Origin: Pseudomonas sp. B33.4
GTDB lineage: Bacteria; Pseudomonadota; Gammaproteobacteria; Pseudomonadales; Pseudomonadaceae
Direction of reading: 5' to 3'
Assembly (NCBI RefSeq): GCF_034555375.1
Contig: NZ_CP140706.1
Location: forward strand, 5,199,001 to 5,263,000
DNA: 64,000 nt
Position 1 is the first letter of the stretch. Every line of letters begins with the position of its first letter. A program made the translations under genes and the position numbers. Shown here piece by piece: positions 20,523 to 29,978 of this stretch. The notes under the pieces are model-generated. The model saw only the letters and a list, made by a program, of their open reading frames with translations, was not told where the DNA came from and searched no databases.

Positions 20523-20670
20523 TGGCTTCTGAAACACAAAGACCGATTCACACTATGTTTACGGCATACCTACGGGATATCGGAAGGTTCTGGCAAAACT
20601 TGATAGCGAGTGCCTGCAAGAGTCTTTTCCGGTAGCATTCGCCTCAGTTTGACCCGCCTGGAATCCCCTC

Positions 20671-21717
20671 ATGTCCGACCGCCTGACCCTGCTGCGTCCC
20701 GACGACTGGCACATTCATCTTCGCGATGGTGCCGTGTTGACCAATACCGTTGCCGATGTTGCGCGCACTTTTGGCCGCGCCATCATCATGCCCAACCTGG
20801 TACCTCCGGTGCGCAACGCCGCTGAAGCCGACGGCTATCGCCAGCGGATTCTCGCTGCCCGCCCGGCCGGCAGTCGCTTCGAGCCGCTGATGGTGCTGTA
20901 CCTCACCGACCGCACCCAGCCCGAAGAAATTCGTGAAGCCAAGGCCAGTGGTTTTGTCTACGCCGCCAAGCTGTACCCGGCCGGCGCGACCACCAACTCC
21001 GATTCCGGCGTGACCAGCATCGACAAGATTCTGCCAGCGATCGAAGCTATGGCCGAAGTCGGCATGCCGCTGTTGATCCACGGTGAAGTCACCCGTGGCG
21101 ACGTCGATGTGTTCGACCGCGAAAAAATCTTCATCGATGAACACATGCGCCGTGTGGTCGAGCGCTTCCCGACGCTGAAAGTGGTGTTTGAACACATCAC
21201 CACCGGCGACGCCGTGCAGTTCGTCAACGAGGCTTCGGCCAACGTCGGCGCGACCATCACTGCGCACCACCTGCTCTACAACCGCAACCACATGTTGGTT
21301 GGCGGAATTCGGCCGCATTTCTATTGCCTGCCGATCCTCAAGCGCAATACGCATCAGGAAGCCCTGCTCGACGCCGCCACCAGCGGCAGCGCGAAGTTCT
21401 TCCTCGGCACCGACTCGGCGCCGCACGCCCAGCACGCCAAGGAAGCCGCCTGCGGCTGCGCCGGCTGCTACACCGCGTACGCCGCCATCGAGATGTACGC
21501 CGAAGCCTTCGAACAGCGTAATGCGCTGGACAAACTCGAAGCCTTCGCAAGCCTCAACGGCCCACGTTTCTACGGCCTGCCGGCAAACACCGATCGCATC
21601 ACCCTGGTTCGTGAAGAATGGACCGCCCCGACCAGCCTGCCATTCGGCGAGCTGACCGTTATCCCGCTGCGCGCCGGTGAAAAACTGCGCTGGCGCCTGC
21701 TGGAGGAACACGCGTGA
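20671..21717 (+). CDS. pyrC: Dihydroorotase
   Basis: Closes carbamoyl-aspartate to dihydroorotate in pyrimidine synthesis. The 348-aa class II enzyme shows the metal-binding HIHLRDG (near residue 14), the carboxylated Lys in [18 protein letters not shown], the His in FEHITT, and the late Asp in GTDSAPH. The stop overlaps the start of rnt by 4 nt, so both are likely cotranscribed. Confidence 0.97.
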   Translation: MSDRLTLLRPDDWHIHLRDGAVLTNTVADVARTFGRAIIMPNLVPPVRNAAEADGYRQRILAARPAGSRFEPLMVLYLTDRTQPEEIREAKASGFVYAAKLYPAGATTNSDSGVTSIDKILPAIEAMAEVGMPLLIHGEVTRGDVDVFDREKIFIDEHMRRVVERFPTLKVVFEHITTGDAVQFVNEASANVGATITAHHLLYNRNHMLVGGIRPHFYCLPILKRNTHQEALLDAATSGSAKFFLGTDSAPHAQHAKEAACGCAGCYTAYAAIEMYAEAFEQRNALDKLEAFASLNGPRFYGLPANTDRITLVREEWTAPTSLPFGELTVIPLRAGEKLRWRLLEEHA

Positions 21718-22391
21718 GTGAAGACCATTTCGACGACGAACTGGACGGTCAAAGTGGCGGCGGCGGTTCTCGTCACCCGATGGCAGCACGCTTTCGCGGC
21801 TACCTGCCGGTTGTCGTCGACGTAGAAACCGGCGGCTTCAACTCGGCCACCGATGCGTTACTGGAGATTGCTGCGACCACCATCGCCATGGATGAAAAGG
21901 GTTTCGTTTACCCCGATCACACCTACTTCTTCCGCGTTGAGCCTTTCGAAGGCGCCAACATCGAAGCAGCAGCGCTGGAATTCACCGGGATCAAGCTCGA
22001 TCACCCGCTGCGCATGGCCGTCAGCGAAGAAACCGCGCTGACCGACATCTTCCGTGGCATCCGCAAAGCGCTGAAGGCCAACGGCTGCAAGCGCGCGATT
22101 CTGGTCGGCCACAACAGCAGCTTCGACCTCGGCTTCCTCAATGCCGCCGTCGCGCGACTGGACATGAAGCGCAACCCGTTCCACCCGTTCTCCAGCTTTG
22201 ACACCGCGACGCTGGCCGGTCTTGCCTACGGTCAAACCGTACTGGCAAAAGCCTGCCAGGCCGCCGACATCGATTTCGATGGCCGTGAAGCGCACTCCGC
22301 GCGTTACGACACCGAGAAAACCGCTGAGCTGTTCTGCGGCATCGTCAATCGCTGGAAACAGATGGGCGGCTGGGAAGATTTCGACGACTGA
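21714..22391 (+). CDS. rnt: Ribonuclease T
   Basis: 3'-5' exoribonuclease that trims tRNA and 5S rRNA ends. The 225-aa DEDDh exonuclease has VVDVETGGF (first Asp/Glu), [15 protein letters not shown] and [14 protein letters not shown]. It is preceded by an acidic leader (residues 1-17) and ends in an acidic tail. It overlaps pyrC by 4 nt and is followed by a strong terminator. Confidence 0.97.
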   Translation: MSEDHFDDELDGQSGGGGSRHPMAARFRGYLPVVVDVETGGFNSATDALLEIAATTIAMDEKGFVYPDHTYFFRVEPFEGANIEAAALEFTGIKLDHPLRMAVSEETALTDIFRGIRKALKANGCKRAILVGHNSSFDLGFLNAAVARLDMKRNPFHPFSSFDTATLAGLAYGQTVLAKACQAADIDFDGREAHSARYDTEKTAELFCGIVNRWKQMGGWEDFDD

Positions 22392-22416
22392 TCCTCGCTA
22401 AGTAAATCCCGCGCAT

Positions 22417-22448
22417 AAAAAAACCGGCCACATGGGCCGGTTTTTTTC
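22417..22448. terminator. Terminator between rnt and the peroxiredoxin gene
   Basis: AAAAAAACCGGCC-ACAT-GGCCGGTTTTTTT is symmetrical and can end transcription from both convergent genes. Confidence 0.93.
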
Positions 22449-22465
22449 TACCTCAACGTTGCGCC

Positions 22466-23068
22466 TTACAGGGCAGCAGCGTTCTCGGTCAGGTAAGCCG
22501 CAACGCCTTCTGGCGAAGCGTTCATGCCTTTGTCGCCTTTTTTCCAGTTGGCAGGGCAGACTTCGCCGTGCTCTTCGTGGAATTGCAGAGCGTCGACCAG
22601 ACGGATCAGCTCTTCCATGTTACGGCCCAGTGGCAGGTCGTTGATGATCTGCGAGCGGACAACGCCTTTGTCGTCGATCAGGAACGCGCCACGGAAGGCT
22701 ACGCCGCCTTCGGATTCAACGTCGTAAGCCTTGGCGATGTCGTGCTTCATGTCGGCAGCCATGGTGTATTTCACCTGACCGATGCCGCCATTGTTCACTG
22801 GGGTGTTGCGCCATGCGTTGTGAGTGAAGTGCGAGTCGATCGACACAGCGATCACTTCAACGTTGCGTGCCTTGAAGTCAGCCATGCGGTTGTCCAGAGC
22901 GATCAGCTCGGACGGGCAGACGAAGGTGAAGTCCAGTGGGTAGAAGAACACCAGGCCGTATTTGCCTTTGATGGCCGAGGACAGGGTGAAGCTGTCAACG
23001 ATCTCGCCATTGCCGAGTACGGCCGGGACGGTGAAGTCAGGGGCTTGTTTGCCTACGAGTACGCTCAT
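22466..23068 (-). CDS. Typical 2-Cys peroxiredoxin (AhpC/TSA family)
   Basis: Cytosolic thiol peroxidase that reduces H2O2 and organic peroxides. The 200-aa protein has the peroxidatic Cys in DFTFVCPSE (C51) and the resolving Cys in HGEVCPANW near residue 172. The GGIG and C-terminal YL motifs, which make enzymes sensitive to over-oxidation, are partly present (GGIG near 94-97; AAYL close to the end). Position next to bfd and bfr suggests a shared role in iron and oxidative-stress control, as in P. aeruginosa PA3529. Confidence 0.95.
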   Translation of the reverse strand: MSVLVGKQAPDFTVPAVLGNGEIVDSFTLSSAIKGKYGLVFFYPLDFTFVCPSELIALDNRMADFKARNVEVIAVSIDSHFTHNAWRNTPVNNGGIGQVKYTMAADMKHDIAKAYDVESEGGVAFRGAFLIDDKGVVRSQIINDLPLGRNMEELIRLVDALQFHEEHGEVCPANWKKGDKGMNASPEGVAAYLTENAAAL

Positions 23069-23382
23069 TGATATCTCCTGGTGTAAAAACTTGAAGTTCA
23101 GGGTCCGCGCCAGCCTGCCACCCTCAGGCGACAGCCCTGTGACACGAACCCCCTTCGCAAGGGCCGACCATCATACACTGCGAATTTGGCCTGTCCTTAA
23201 CGGTTTTTCAAAGCAGGCGCAGAACGGCGCTGCATTTCCGGGGCCAGGCAAATCGCCAGTAATCACCGTTCGTCAGTCACCGCTGTCAATCGGCAAAAGC
23301 CTTCCGAAAGCACTTTGACAATCATTCTCGTTAACATTAAGATCCATCGCAATTGAGTCACAACCAGCGACGGTTCTCACTT
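23069..23382. other. Divergent control region between the peroxiredoxin gene and bfd
   Basis: 314 bp without a gene. It contains a Fur-type box close to bfd (annotated separately). No other motif could be supported. Confidence 0.5.
23320..23338. promoter_or_regulatory. Fur-type box upstream of bfd
   Basis: AATCATTCTCGTTAACATT matches 14 of 19 positions of AATGATAATCATTATCATT. It lies 45 bp before the bfd start, consistent with iron-repressed bfd seen in P. aeruginosa. Confidence 0.65.
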
Positions 23383-23601
23383 ATGTATGTTTGTCTCTGC
23401 ACTGGCGTCACCGACGGACAGATCCGCGAAGCGATCTATGAAGGTTGCTGCAGCTATAAAGAAGTCCGCCAGGCCACCGGCGTCGCCAGCCAATGCGGCA
23501 AATGTGCCTGCCTTGCCAAGGAAGTCGTCCGCGAAACCCTGACGAAGCTGCAAACCGCTCAGGCTGCGATCCCTTATCCGGTAGAATTTACTGCCGCGTA
23601 A
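23383..23601 (+). CDS. bfd: Bacterioferritin-associated ferredoxin
   Basis: 72-aa [2Fe-2S] protein that gives electrons to bacterioferritin to release stored iron. It starts MYVCLCTGVTDGQI and has the cluster ligands in CxCx(31-32)CxxC arrangement (CLC near the start, CGKCAC near residue 42). The ATG at 23383 gives the family start; the preceding ten codons do not belong. The target gene bfr lies 200 bp downstream with a terminator between them, so the two are separately controlled. Confidence 0.95.
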   Translation: MYVCLCTGVTDGQIREAIYEGCCSYKEVRQATGVASQCGKCACLAKEVVRETLTKLQTAQAAIPYPVEFTAA

Positions 23602-23618
23602 TAACCCCTATTTCAAAG

Positions 23619-23643
23619 AACCGGACTTATGTCCGGTTTTTTT
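23619..23643 (+). terminator. Terminator after bfd
   Basis: ACCGGAC-TTAT-GTCCGGT followed by TTTTTT; separates bfd from bfr. Confidence 0.9.
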
Positions 23644-23801
23644 ATGCCTGAAAATCAATTGCTTAGGCTCCAGACGCGGAACACAAACATTCTTATTCCG
23701 ATTAATTTTCATATATTATTCAATAACTTAGGTTTGACACTTATAAGTACGAAGCTCAAACTCTGCCGTATATACAGCGAATACAGGGCAGGACTCCGAT
23801 C

Positions 23802-24275
23802 ATGAAAGGCGACATTACAGTCATCCAGCATCTCAACAAGATCCTTGCCAATGAGCTGGTCGCGATCAATCAGTACTTCCTGCATGCGCGCATGTACGAA
23901 GATTGGGGTCTGAACAAGCTCGGCAAGCACGAATACAAAGAATCCATCGACGAGATGAAACACGCGGACAAGCTGATCAAGCGCATCCTGTTCCTCGAAG
24001 GCCTGCCGAACGTGCAGGACTTGGGCAAGCTGCACATCGGCGAGCACACCAAGGAAATGCTGGAGTGCGACCTGCGTATCGAGAAGACCGGCCACGCTGA
24101 CCTGAAGACCGCGATTGCGCATTGCGAAACCGTCGGTGACTTCGGTAGCCGTGAACTGCTTGAAGACATTCTCGAATCCGAAGAAGAACATATCGACTGG
24201 CTGGAAACCCAACTGGGCCTGATCGATAAAGTCGGTCTTGAGAACTATCTGCAATCGCAGATGGGCGAAGAGTAG
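23802..24275 (+). CDS. bfr: Bacterioferritin (haem-binding, BfrB type)
   Basis: 157-aa subunit of the 24-mer iron store. All ferroxidase ligands are present (E18, E51, H54, E94, E127, H130) and so is the haem ligand M52, so this is the catalytic haem-binding type. The upstream 150 bp are AT-rich. The TAG stop is the first triplet of a dispersed repeat arm (TAGGAGCTGCCGAAGGCTGC). Confidence 0.96.
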   Translation: MKGDITVIQHLNKILANELVAINQYFLHARMYEDWGLNKLGKHEYKESIDEMKHADKLIKRILFLEGLPNVQDLGKLHIGEHTKEMLECDLRIEKTGHADLKTAIAHCETVGDFGSRELLEDILESEEEHIDWLETQLGLIDKVGLENYLQSQMGEE

Positions 24276-24430
24276 GAGCTGCCGAAGGCTGCGATCTTTT
24301 CAGATTGCACCGGCAACTTGCAGTAACGTTTCGAACGCACTAAAAAGCCCCGCCCTCTTTCGAGTGGCGGGGCTTTTTATTGGCTGGAGATCAAAAGATC
24401 GCAGCCTCGTTTCACTCGACAGCTCCTACA
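24273..24430. repeat. Dispersed inverted repeat bracketing the bfr terminator
   Basis: Left arm 24273-24300 (TAGGAGCTGCCGAAGGCTGC, then GATCTTTT) and a partly complementary right arm 24392-24430 (CAAAAGATCGCAGCC, then AGCTCCTACA). The same arms occur as a clean pair at 34986-35062. The left arm begins with the bfr stop codon. Confidence 0.75.
24342..24379 (+). terminator. Terminator after bfr
   Basis: AAAAAGCCCCGCC...GGCGGGGCTTTTT hairpin, lying inside the dispersed repeat pair. Confidence 0.88.
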
Positions 24431-24459
24431 CCAGCAGCTGTCGCATGAAACCTCGCTGA

Positions 24460-24801
24460 TCAAGCTTCGGACTTGTTCGCCGCTGCCGCTTCAACAGCAG
24501 ACTTGATGGTGGTTTGCAGCGAACCGTCTGCAGCCATCTCGGTCATGATGTCGCTACCGCCGACCAGCTCACCGCCAACCCACAGTTGCGGGAAAGTCGG
24601 CCAGTTGGCGTACTTCGGCAGGTTGGCGCGGATTTCCGGGTTCTGCAGGATGTCCACGTACGCAAACTTTTCGCCACACGCCATTACAGCCTGCGCAGCT
24701 TTCGCGGAGAAGCCGCACTGCGGGGCATTCGGCGAGCCTTTCATGTAAAGCAGAATGGTGTTGTTGGCAATCTGCTCTTTAATCGTTTCGATGATATCCA
24801 T
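24460..24801 (-). CDS. grxD: Monothiol glutaredoxin (Grx4/GrxD)
   Basis: 113-aa CGFS-type glutaredoxin that carries [2Fe-2S] clusters with glutathione and BolA proteins. The active site PQCGFSAKA has C29; WPTFPQLWVGGELVGG matches the GSH-binding region. ATG at 24801 gives the family start (MDIIETIKEQI) with GAGGTG upstream; the frame upstream to 24831 is not part of the family. It is encoded in the iron block with bfr and bfd. Confidence 0.96.
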   Translation of the reverse strand: MDIIETIKEQIANNTILLYMKGSPNAPQCGFSAKAAQAVMACGEKFAYVDILQNPEIRANLPKYANWPTFPQLWVGGELVGGSDIMTEMAADGSLQTTIKSAVEAAAANKSEA

Positions 24802-24898
24802 GGAGCACCTCGGCTGAACTTTCCGACTCATGGGTCGGCACGGTGACGCATTGTAACGGAATCCCGAGCGCCATGCTCGGTCTCCCCGACGGTCACGC

Positions 24899-27004
24899 TC
24901 AAGCCGCCGCCACAGTGACCGGCACGCCGTTCAGCGCCGCATTGCCGGACAACTCGTCGAGCTGACACTCATCGGTCAGGTCATTGGCACTCGACCCCGG
25001 CTGACCGCTGGCAATCGCCATCTGCACGCCCGGACGCGCATGGCCCCAACCATGCGGCAGGCTGACCACGCCTCTCATCATGTCGAGGCTACCGAGCACT
25101 TCCACCTCGATCTGCCCGACCCGTGAACTGACGCGCACCCGTTGACCATCGTTGAGTCCACGGCTGGCGAGGTCGTCCGGGTGCATCAGCAACTGATGGC
25201 GCGGCTTGCCTTTCACCAGACGGTGATAGTTGTGCATCCACGAATTGTTGCTGCGTACATGGCGACGGCCGATCATCAACAGCTCATCAGCAGCAGGCGC
25301 CTGCAACGCTGCAAACCGTGCGAGGTCGGCAAGGATCTCTGGCGGCGCGGCCTGTACATGCTGGTTTGGCGTATTCAGACGCGGCGCCAGATTCGCTTTC
25401 AGCGCGCCGAGATCGATCCCGTGAGGATGATCAAACAGCGTCGCCAACGAGAGTTTTTGTTCGCACGCGTCACCGTACATACCCATGCGCAGGCCCATGT
25501 CGATCATCTTCGAGGGCGGCATGGTCGGCTTCAGTTCTTTGCCGGTTTTCTCGGCGAAGGCCTTGGCCAGGCCCACAAAGATCTCCCAGTCATGCAACGC
25601 GCCCTCGGGTTTGGCGAGGATTGCACGGTTGAAGCGGGTGACATTGCGCACCGCAAACAGGTTGAACGTGGTGTCGTAGTGATCATTTTCCAGGGCCGAG
25701 GTCGACGGCAGAATCAGATCGGCGTAACGCGTGGTCTCGTTGATGTACAGATCAATGCTGAGCATGAACTCCAGACCGTCCAGCGCCTGCTCCAGTTGCC
25801 GCCCGTTCGGCGTCGACAACACCGGGTTGCCGGCGACGGTGATCAACGCGCGAATCTGCCCCTCGCCTTCAGTCAGCATCTCTTCGGCCAGCGCCGAGAC
25901 TGGCAACTCACCGCCGTACTCGGGACGCCCGGAAACACGGCTTTGCCATTTGTTGAAATGCCCGCCCGAGGTGGATGCCACCAGGTCCACCGCCGGCTCT
26001 GTGCACAACGCCCCGCCAACGCGATCGAGGTTGCCGGTGACGAGATTGATCAACTGCACCACCCAATGACACAGCGTGCCGAAAGCCTGCGTCGACACGC
26101 CCATACGGCCATAGCACACCGCGCTTGGCGCGGCGGCGAAGTCGCGGGCCAGTTGGCGGATCTGTTCGGCAGGCACGGCGCACAGCGGGCTCATGGCTTC
26201 AGCAGTGAAACCTGCGACGGCCGCGCGAACCTCATCCAGCCCATCAACGGGCAAATGGCTTTCGCGAGTCAGGCCTTCGCTGAACAGTGTGTTGAGCACG
26301 CCAAACAGCAATGCAGCATCGCCACCCGGGCGCACGAACAAATGCTGATCGGCTATCGCCGCCGTCTCGCTGCGCCGTGGATCGACCACCACCACTTTGC
26401 CGCCACGCGCCTGAATCGCTTTTAAACGTTTCTCTACATCCGGCACGGTCATGATGCTGCCGTTGGACGCCAGCGGATTACCGCCGAGGATCAGCATGAA
26501 ATCGGTGTGGTCGATGTCCGGAATCGGCAGCAGCAGGCCGTGGCCGTACATCAGATAGCTGCTCAGGTGATGCGGCAACTGATCGACCGAGGTCGCCGAG
26601 AAGCGATTGCGCGTTTTCAACAGCCCGAGGAAATAGTTGCTGTGGGTCATCAGCCCGTAGTTATGCACGCTCGGGTTGCCTTGATAGACCGCCACGGCGT
26701 TCTGCCCATGACGCTCCTGAATCGCCGCCAGCCGCTCGGCCACCAGCGCAAAGGCCTCGTCCCACTCGATTGGCAACCATTCGCTGCCAACCCGGCGCAT
26801 CGGCTGACGCAGGCGATCCGGATCGTTCTGAATGTCTTGCAGCGCCACGGCTTTGGGGCAGATGTGGCCACGGCTGAAGGTGTCGAGCGCATCGCCTTTG
26901 ATCGAGGTGATCGCGACATTGCCATCGGTTTCGGTAGTCTCGATGGTCAGCCCGCAAATGGCCTCGCACAGGTGGCAGGCACGGTGATGGAGAGTCTTGG
27001 TCAT
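24899..27004 (-). CDS. Molybdopterin-dependent oxidoreductase (DMSO reductase superfamily)
   Basis: 701-aa single-subunit enzyme using bis-MGD cofactor and one [4Fe-4S] cluster, with ligands C10, C13, C17 and C49 at the N-terminus (CHLCEAICG ... HICPKA). Central dinucleotide-binding motifs include LGGNPLASNGS and VVDPRRSETA, and the C-terminal domain has LMHPDDLASRGL. Where many formate dehydrogenases carry Cys or SeCys as Mo ligand, this sequence reads SATSVDQLPHH, without Cys. There is no signal peptide or Tat motif, so it is probably cytosolic. No partner subunit is nearby; the substrate is unknown. Confidence 0.85.
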   Translation of the reverse strand: MTKTLHHRACHLCEAICGLTIETTETDGNVAITSIKGDALDTFSRGHICPKAVALQDIQNDPDRLRQPMRRVGSEWLPIEWDEAFALVAERLAAIQERHGQNAVAVYQGNPSVHNYGLMTHSNYFLGLLKTRNRFSATSVDQLPHHLSSYLMYGHGLLLPIPDIDHTDFMLILGGNPLASNGSIMTVPDVEKRLKAIQARGGKVVVVDPRRSETAAIADQHLFVRPGGDAALLFGVLNTLFSEGLTRESHLPVDGLDEVRAAVAGFTAEAMSPLCAVPAEQIRQLARDFAAAPSAVCYGRMGVSTQAFGTLCHWVVQLINLVTGNLDRVGGALCTEPAVDLVASTSGGHFNKWQSRVSGRPEYGGELPVSALAEEMLTEGEGQIRALITVAGNPVLSTPNGRQLEQALDGLEFMLSIDLYINETTRYADLILPSTSALENDHYDTTFNLFAVRNVTRFNRAILAKPEGALHDWEIFVGLAKAFAEKTGKELKPTMPPSKMIDMGLRMGMYGDACEQKLSLATLFDHPHGIDLGALKANLAPRLNTPNQHVQAAPPEILADLARFAALQAPAADELLMIGRRHVRSNNSWMHNYHRLVKGKPRHQLLMHPDDLASRGLNDGQRVRVSSRVGQIEVEVLGSLDMMRGVVSLPHGWGHARPGVQMAIASGQPGSSANDLTDECQLDELSGNAALNGVPVTVAAA

Positions 27005-27138
27005 GGCCAGTCTCTGTCTTGTTCTGGGCGGGCAATCACGCCCGCGGGAACAAAACTATGGCCCCGGCGCAGGTCCGGCGCCAGCGACGTTCGTCTTGTG
27101 AATCGACGGTTATCAGGCGAGCCGATAGACCGCCGCGC

Positions 27139-27429
27139 TCAACTCGATGGAAGCTGCGGAGGTGCTGCCAGCTGGATTTCCTGGATGGTTTCGATCTGCT
27201 CATGGGCGACGTGAACGCCAGTGAGTTCGCCGATCAATCGCCAGTGCTCGTCGAGCCCGGCGCTGATGGTTGCCATGCGATCGATCATGTGGCGGCCGGC
27301 GCTCTTGACGACTTCGTCTTCGCTGCGCAGCAGTTCGAACGACATTGAGGTGACCGACGCGGTGAGATGGGTCAGAGAGCGAGCCGTGTGGCCCAGCAAT
27401 TCCATTAACAGTTTTTCTTTCGATTCCAT
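27139..27429 (-). CDS. Small helical protein of unknown function
   Basis: 96-aa soluble protein predicted almost wholly helical, with many Leu, Ser and Thr. The body pattern (LLGHTARSLTHLTASVTSM) recalls the small DUF6124-like proteins common in Pseudomonas, but I am not sure. The frame has a good coding bias and ends with a Pro/Ser tail. It lies upstream of the molybdopterin oxidoreductase on the same strand with a 134-bp gap. Confidence 0.55.
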   Translation of the reverse strand: MESKEKLLMELLGHTARSLTHLTASVTSMSFELLRSEDEVVKSAGRHMIDRMATISAGLDEHWRLIGELTGVHVAHEQIETIQEIQLAAPPQLPSS

Positions 27430-27691
27430 GCGGAGGCTTCCTGCGTCGCTCGAAACTTATTTATAACCCAGCACTTTGCTTTAGCAAATGTTTCAGCTCG
27501 AGCATCCGACCAAGTGGTGGCATGGCGCCACGGTCGTAAACCGACTCAGCGTGCTCCATCCCCGCCACACCGCATTGCCAAGCCCTGCGAGGCCAGTGTA
27601 CAAAGGGACTCGCTGCTGTCCTGAACCCGGCTTCAAATGCGCGACTGCAACATCCGGTGCGCCCTCCGAATCCCGCAAAAACCGTAGCCTA

Positions 27692-27707
27692 TTGGCGTAA
27701 CGCGACA
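27692..27707 (-). promoter_or_regulatory. ArgR half-site (ARG box) at argF
   Basis: Minus strand reads TGTCGCGTTACGCCAA, an exact TGTCGC-N8-AA, the half-site consensus I recall for Pseudomonas ArgR. A weaker second half (AGGCGC...) lies 21 bp away toward argF. It overlaps the putative -35 of argF, consistent with repression by arginine. Confidence 0.6.
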
Positions 27708-27720
27708 TTTAGTGTCAATA
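27692..27720 (+). promoter_or_regulatory. Putative sigma-70 promoter of argF
   Basis: TTGGCG, 17-nt spacer, TCAATA, about 110 bp before argF and covered by the ARG box. Confidence 0.45.
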
Positions 27721-27829
27721 TCGCGCCTCCCCCTATTTCGTCGCCCCGTGCGGCTTACGCCGCAGGTCTCGCCCGTTGTTCCGTTAAACAAGGCTTTGAG
27801 CATCTGCGGTTTGTAGCAAAAGGTAGTCA

Positions 27830-28753
27830 ATGATGAGCGCAAGGCACTTTCTCTCCCTGATGGATTGCACGCCCGAAGAGCTGGTCAGCGTGATCCGTCG
27901 AGGCGTTGAGCTCAAGGACCTGCGTAACCGCGGCGTACTGTTCGAGCCTCTGAAAAACCGCGTACTGGGCATGATTTTCGAGAAGTCCTCGACCCGTACG
28001 CGCATCTCCTTCGAGGCCGGCATGATCCAGCTCGGCGGTCAGGCGATCTTCCTGTCGCCGCGTGACACCCAACTGGGCCGTGGCGAACCGATCGGCGATT
28101 GCGCCATCGTCATGTCGAGCATGCTCGATGCGGTGATGATCCGTACCTTTGCTCACAGCACCCTGACCGAATTCGCCGCCAACTCGCGCGTGCCAGTGAT
28201 CAACGGCCTGTCCGATGATCTGCACCCGTGTCAGTTGCTGGCCGACATGCAGACTTTCCTTGAGCATCGTGGCTCGATTCAGGGCAAGACCGTGGCCTGG
28301 ATTGGCGACGGCAACAACATGTGCAACAGCTATATAGAAGCCGCGATGCAGTTCGACTTCCAGTTGCGCATCGCGTGCCCGGAAGGCTACGAGCCCAACC
28401 CTGAATTCGTCGCCAAGGCCGGTGATCGCGTGACCATCGTTCGCGACCCGCAAGACGCCGTACGTGGCGCGCACCTGGTCAGCACCGATGTCTGGACTTC
28501 AATGGGCCAGGAAGAGGAAACTGCCAAGCGCCTCAAGCTGTTCGCGCCGTTCCAGGTCAACCGTGCACTGCTCGACCTCGCTGCCGAGGACGTGCTGTTC
28601 ATGCATTGCCTGCCGGCGCACCGTGGCGAAGAAATCAGTCTCGACCTGCTTGATGACCCGCGCTCCGTCGCCTGGGATCAGGCAGAAAACCGTCTCCACG
28701 CACAGAAGGCCCTGCTCGAGTTCCTCGTTGAACCGGCATATCACCACGCATGA
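27830..28753 (+). CDS. argF: Ornithine carbamoyltransferase, anabolic
   Basis: Makes citrulline from ornithine and carbamoyl phosphate in arginine synthesis. The 307-aa protein has the carbamoyl-phosphate motif [32 protein letters not shown] and the ornithine-binding [12 protein letters not shown]. It is nearly identical in pattern to P. aeruginosa anabolic ArgF. Two adjacent ATGs (27830, 27833) are possible; AAGGTAG upstream favours the first in spacing, whereas the family N-terminus MSARHFL favours the second. It overlaps the ABC ATPase gene by 4 nt. Confidence 0.97.
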   Translation: MMSARHFLSLMDCTPEELVSVIRRGVELKDLRNRGVLFEPLKNRVLGMIFEKSSTRTRISFEAGMIQLGGQAIFLSPRDTQLGRGEPIGDCAIVMSSMLDAVMIRTFAHSTLTEFAANSRVPVINGLSDDLHPCQLLADMQTFLEHRGSIQGKTVAWIGDGNNMCNSYIEAAMQFDFQLRIACPEGYEPNPEFVAKAGDRVTIVRDPQDAVRGAHLVSTDVWTSMGQEEETAKRLKLFAPFQVNRALLDLAAEDVLFMHCLPAHRGEEISLDLLDDPRSVAWDQAENRLHAQKALLEFLVEPAYHHA

Positions 28754-29859
28754 GCCATGAATTACTGCTGAACCTGCGCAACCTCGCTTGCGGTTATCAA
28801 GATCAACGTGTGGTGCAGAACCTCAATCTGCACCTCAACGCCGGTGACATCGGTTGCCTGCTCGGCTCCTCCGGCTGCGGCAAGACCACCACCCTGCGCG
28901 CCATCGCCGGTTTCGAACCGGTGCACGAGGGCGAAATCACCCTCGGCGGCGAAACCATCTCCAGCGCCGGTTTCACCTTGGCGCCGGAGAAACGCCGGAT
29001 CGGCATGGTGTTCCAGGACTACGCGCTGTTCCCGCACTTGAGCGTTGCCGACAACATTGCCTTCGGCATTCGCAAGCACCCGCACAAAGAGCGGGTCACC
29101 GAAGAGCTGCTTGAACTGGTCAACCTGAAAAACCTCGGCAAGCGCTTCCCGCACGAATTGTCCGGCGGCCAGCAACAGCGTGTCGCCCTCGCCCGAGCCT
29201 TGGCGCCGGAACCGCAATTGCTGCTGCTCGATGAGCCATTCTCCAACCTCGATGGCGAACTGCGCCGCAAGCTCAGTCATGAAGTGCGCGACATTCTCAA
29301 GGCCCGTGGCACCAGCGCGATCCTCGTGACCCACGATCAGGAAGAAGCCTTCGCTGTCAGCGACCACGTTGGTGTGTTCAAGGAAGGTCGCCTGGAGCAG
29401 TGGGACACGCCGTACAACCTGTATCACGAACCGGCAACGCCGTACGTGGCCAGCTTCATCGGTCAGGGTTACTTCATTCGCGGCCAGCTCGACAGCCCGG
29501 AATCGGTGCAGACCGAACTGGGTGAGCTGCGTGGCAATCGGGCTTATACCTGGCCGATTGGCGGGGCGGTGGATGTATTGCTGCGCCCGGATGACATCGT
29601 TTATGCGCCGGACAGTGGCTTGAAAGCACGGATTGTCGGCAAGACCTTCCTGGGTGCTTCGACGCTGTATCGCCTGCAGCTGCCGACGGGTGCGCAGCTG
29701 GAATCGATATTCCCCAGCCATGCTGATCATCAGGTGGGGGCGGAGGTGGGGATTCGCGTAGCCGCTGAACATCTGGTGTTGTTCCAGGCATCGGGCAGCA
29801 CCGCCGCACAAATCCCGGCAGTGGAAAACGGCGTCCGCCGCTACAGTACCGCCCTCTGA
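28750..29859 (+). CDS. ABC transporter ATP-binding protein (FbpC/PotA type), orphan
   Basis: 369-aa importer-type ATPase: Walker [10 protein letters not shown] (near residue 37), Q-loop [10 protein letters not shown], signature LSGGQQQR, Walker [14 protein letters not shown]-loop VTHDQEEA, then a C-terminal TOBE-like regulatory domain (about 240-340). Similar to ferric-iron, spermidine and sulfate ATPases. No permease or binding protein is encoded nearby; it overlaps argF by 4 nt, an arrangement also present in P. aeruginosa. The substrate is unknown. Confidence 0.88.
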   Translation: MSHELLLNLRNLACGYQDQRVVQNLNLHLNAGDIGCLLGSSGCGKTTTLRAIAGFEPVHEGEITLGGETISSAGFTLAPEKRRIGMVFQDYALFPHLSVADNIAFGIRKHPHKERVTEELLELVNLKNLGKRFPHELSGGQQQRVALARALAPEPQLLLLDEPFSNLDGELRRKLSHEVRDILKARGTSAILVTHDQEEAFAVSDHVGVFKEGRLEQWDTPYNLYHEPATPYVASFIGQGYFIRGQLDSPESVQTELGELRGNRAYTWPIGGAVDVLLRPDDIVYAPDSGLKARIVGKTFLGASTLYRLQLPTGAQLESIFPSHADHQVGAEVGIRVAAEHLVLFQASGSTAAQIPAVENGVRRYSTAL

Positions 29860-29876
29860 TCCAGCCCGGATCAACA

Positions 29877-29967
29877 CTGTGGGAGCGAGCCTGCTCGCGA
29901 ATGCGATGTATCAGTCACAGATGATTTGACTGACCGACCGTATTCGCGAGCAGGCTCGCTCCCACAG
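29877..29967. repeat. REP/REPIN-type inverted pair
   Basis: Arms CTGTGGGAGCGAGCCTGCTC and complement, between convergent ABC ATPase and phzF-like genes. Confidence 0.85.
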
Positions 29968-29978
29968 GTGTTTTTGAA

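Larger units (their letters stand above)
27430..27829. other. Intergenic region upstream of argF
   Basis: 400 bp between the divergent small gene and argF. The right part holds the argF promoter and an ARG box (annotated separately). The left part (27,490-27,700) is GC-rich, and its minus strand is open for 71 codons from ATG at 27708, but without a ribosome binding site. Confidence 0.5.

Noticed and set aside
27493..27708. 71-codon frame on the minus strand upstream of argF
   Set aside because: No ribosome binding site, overlaps the argF promoter and ARG box; kept only as part of a finding, not as a gene.
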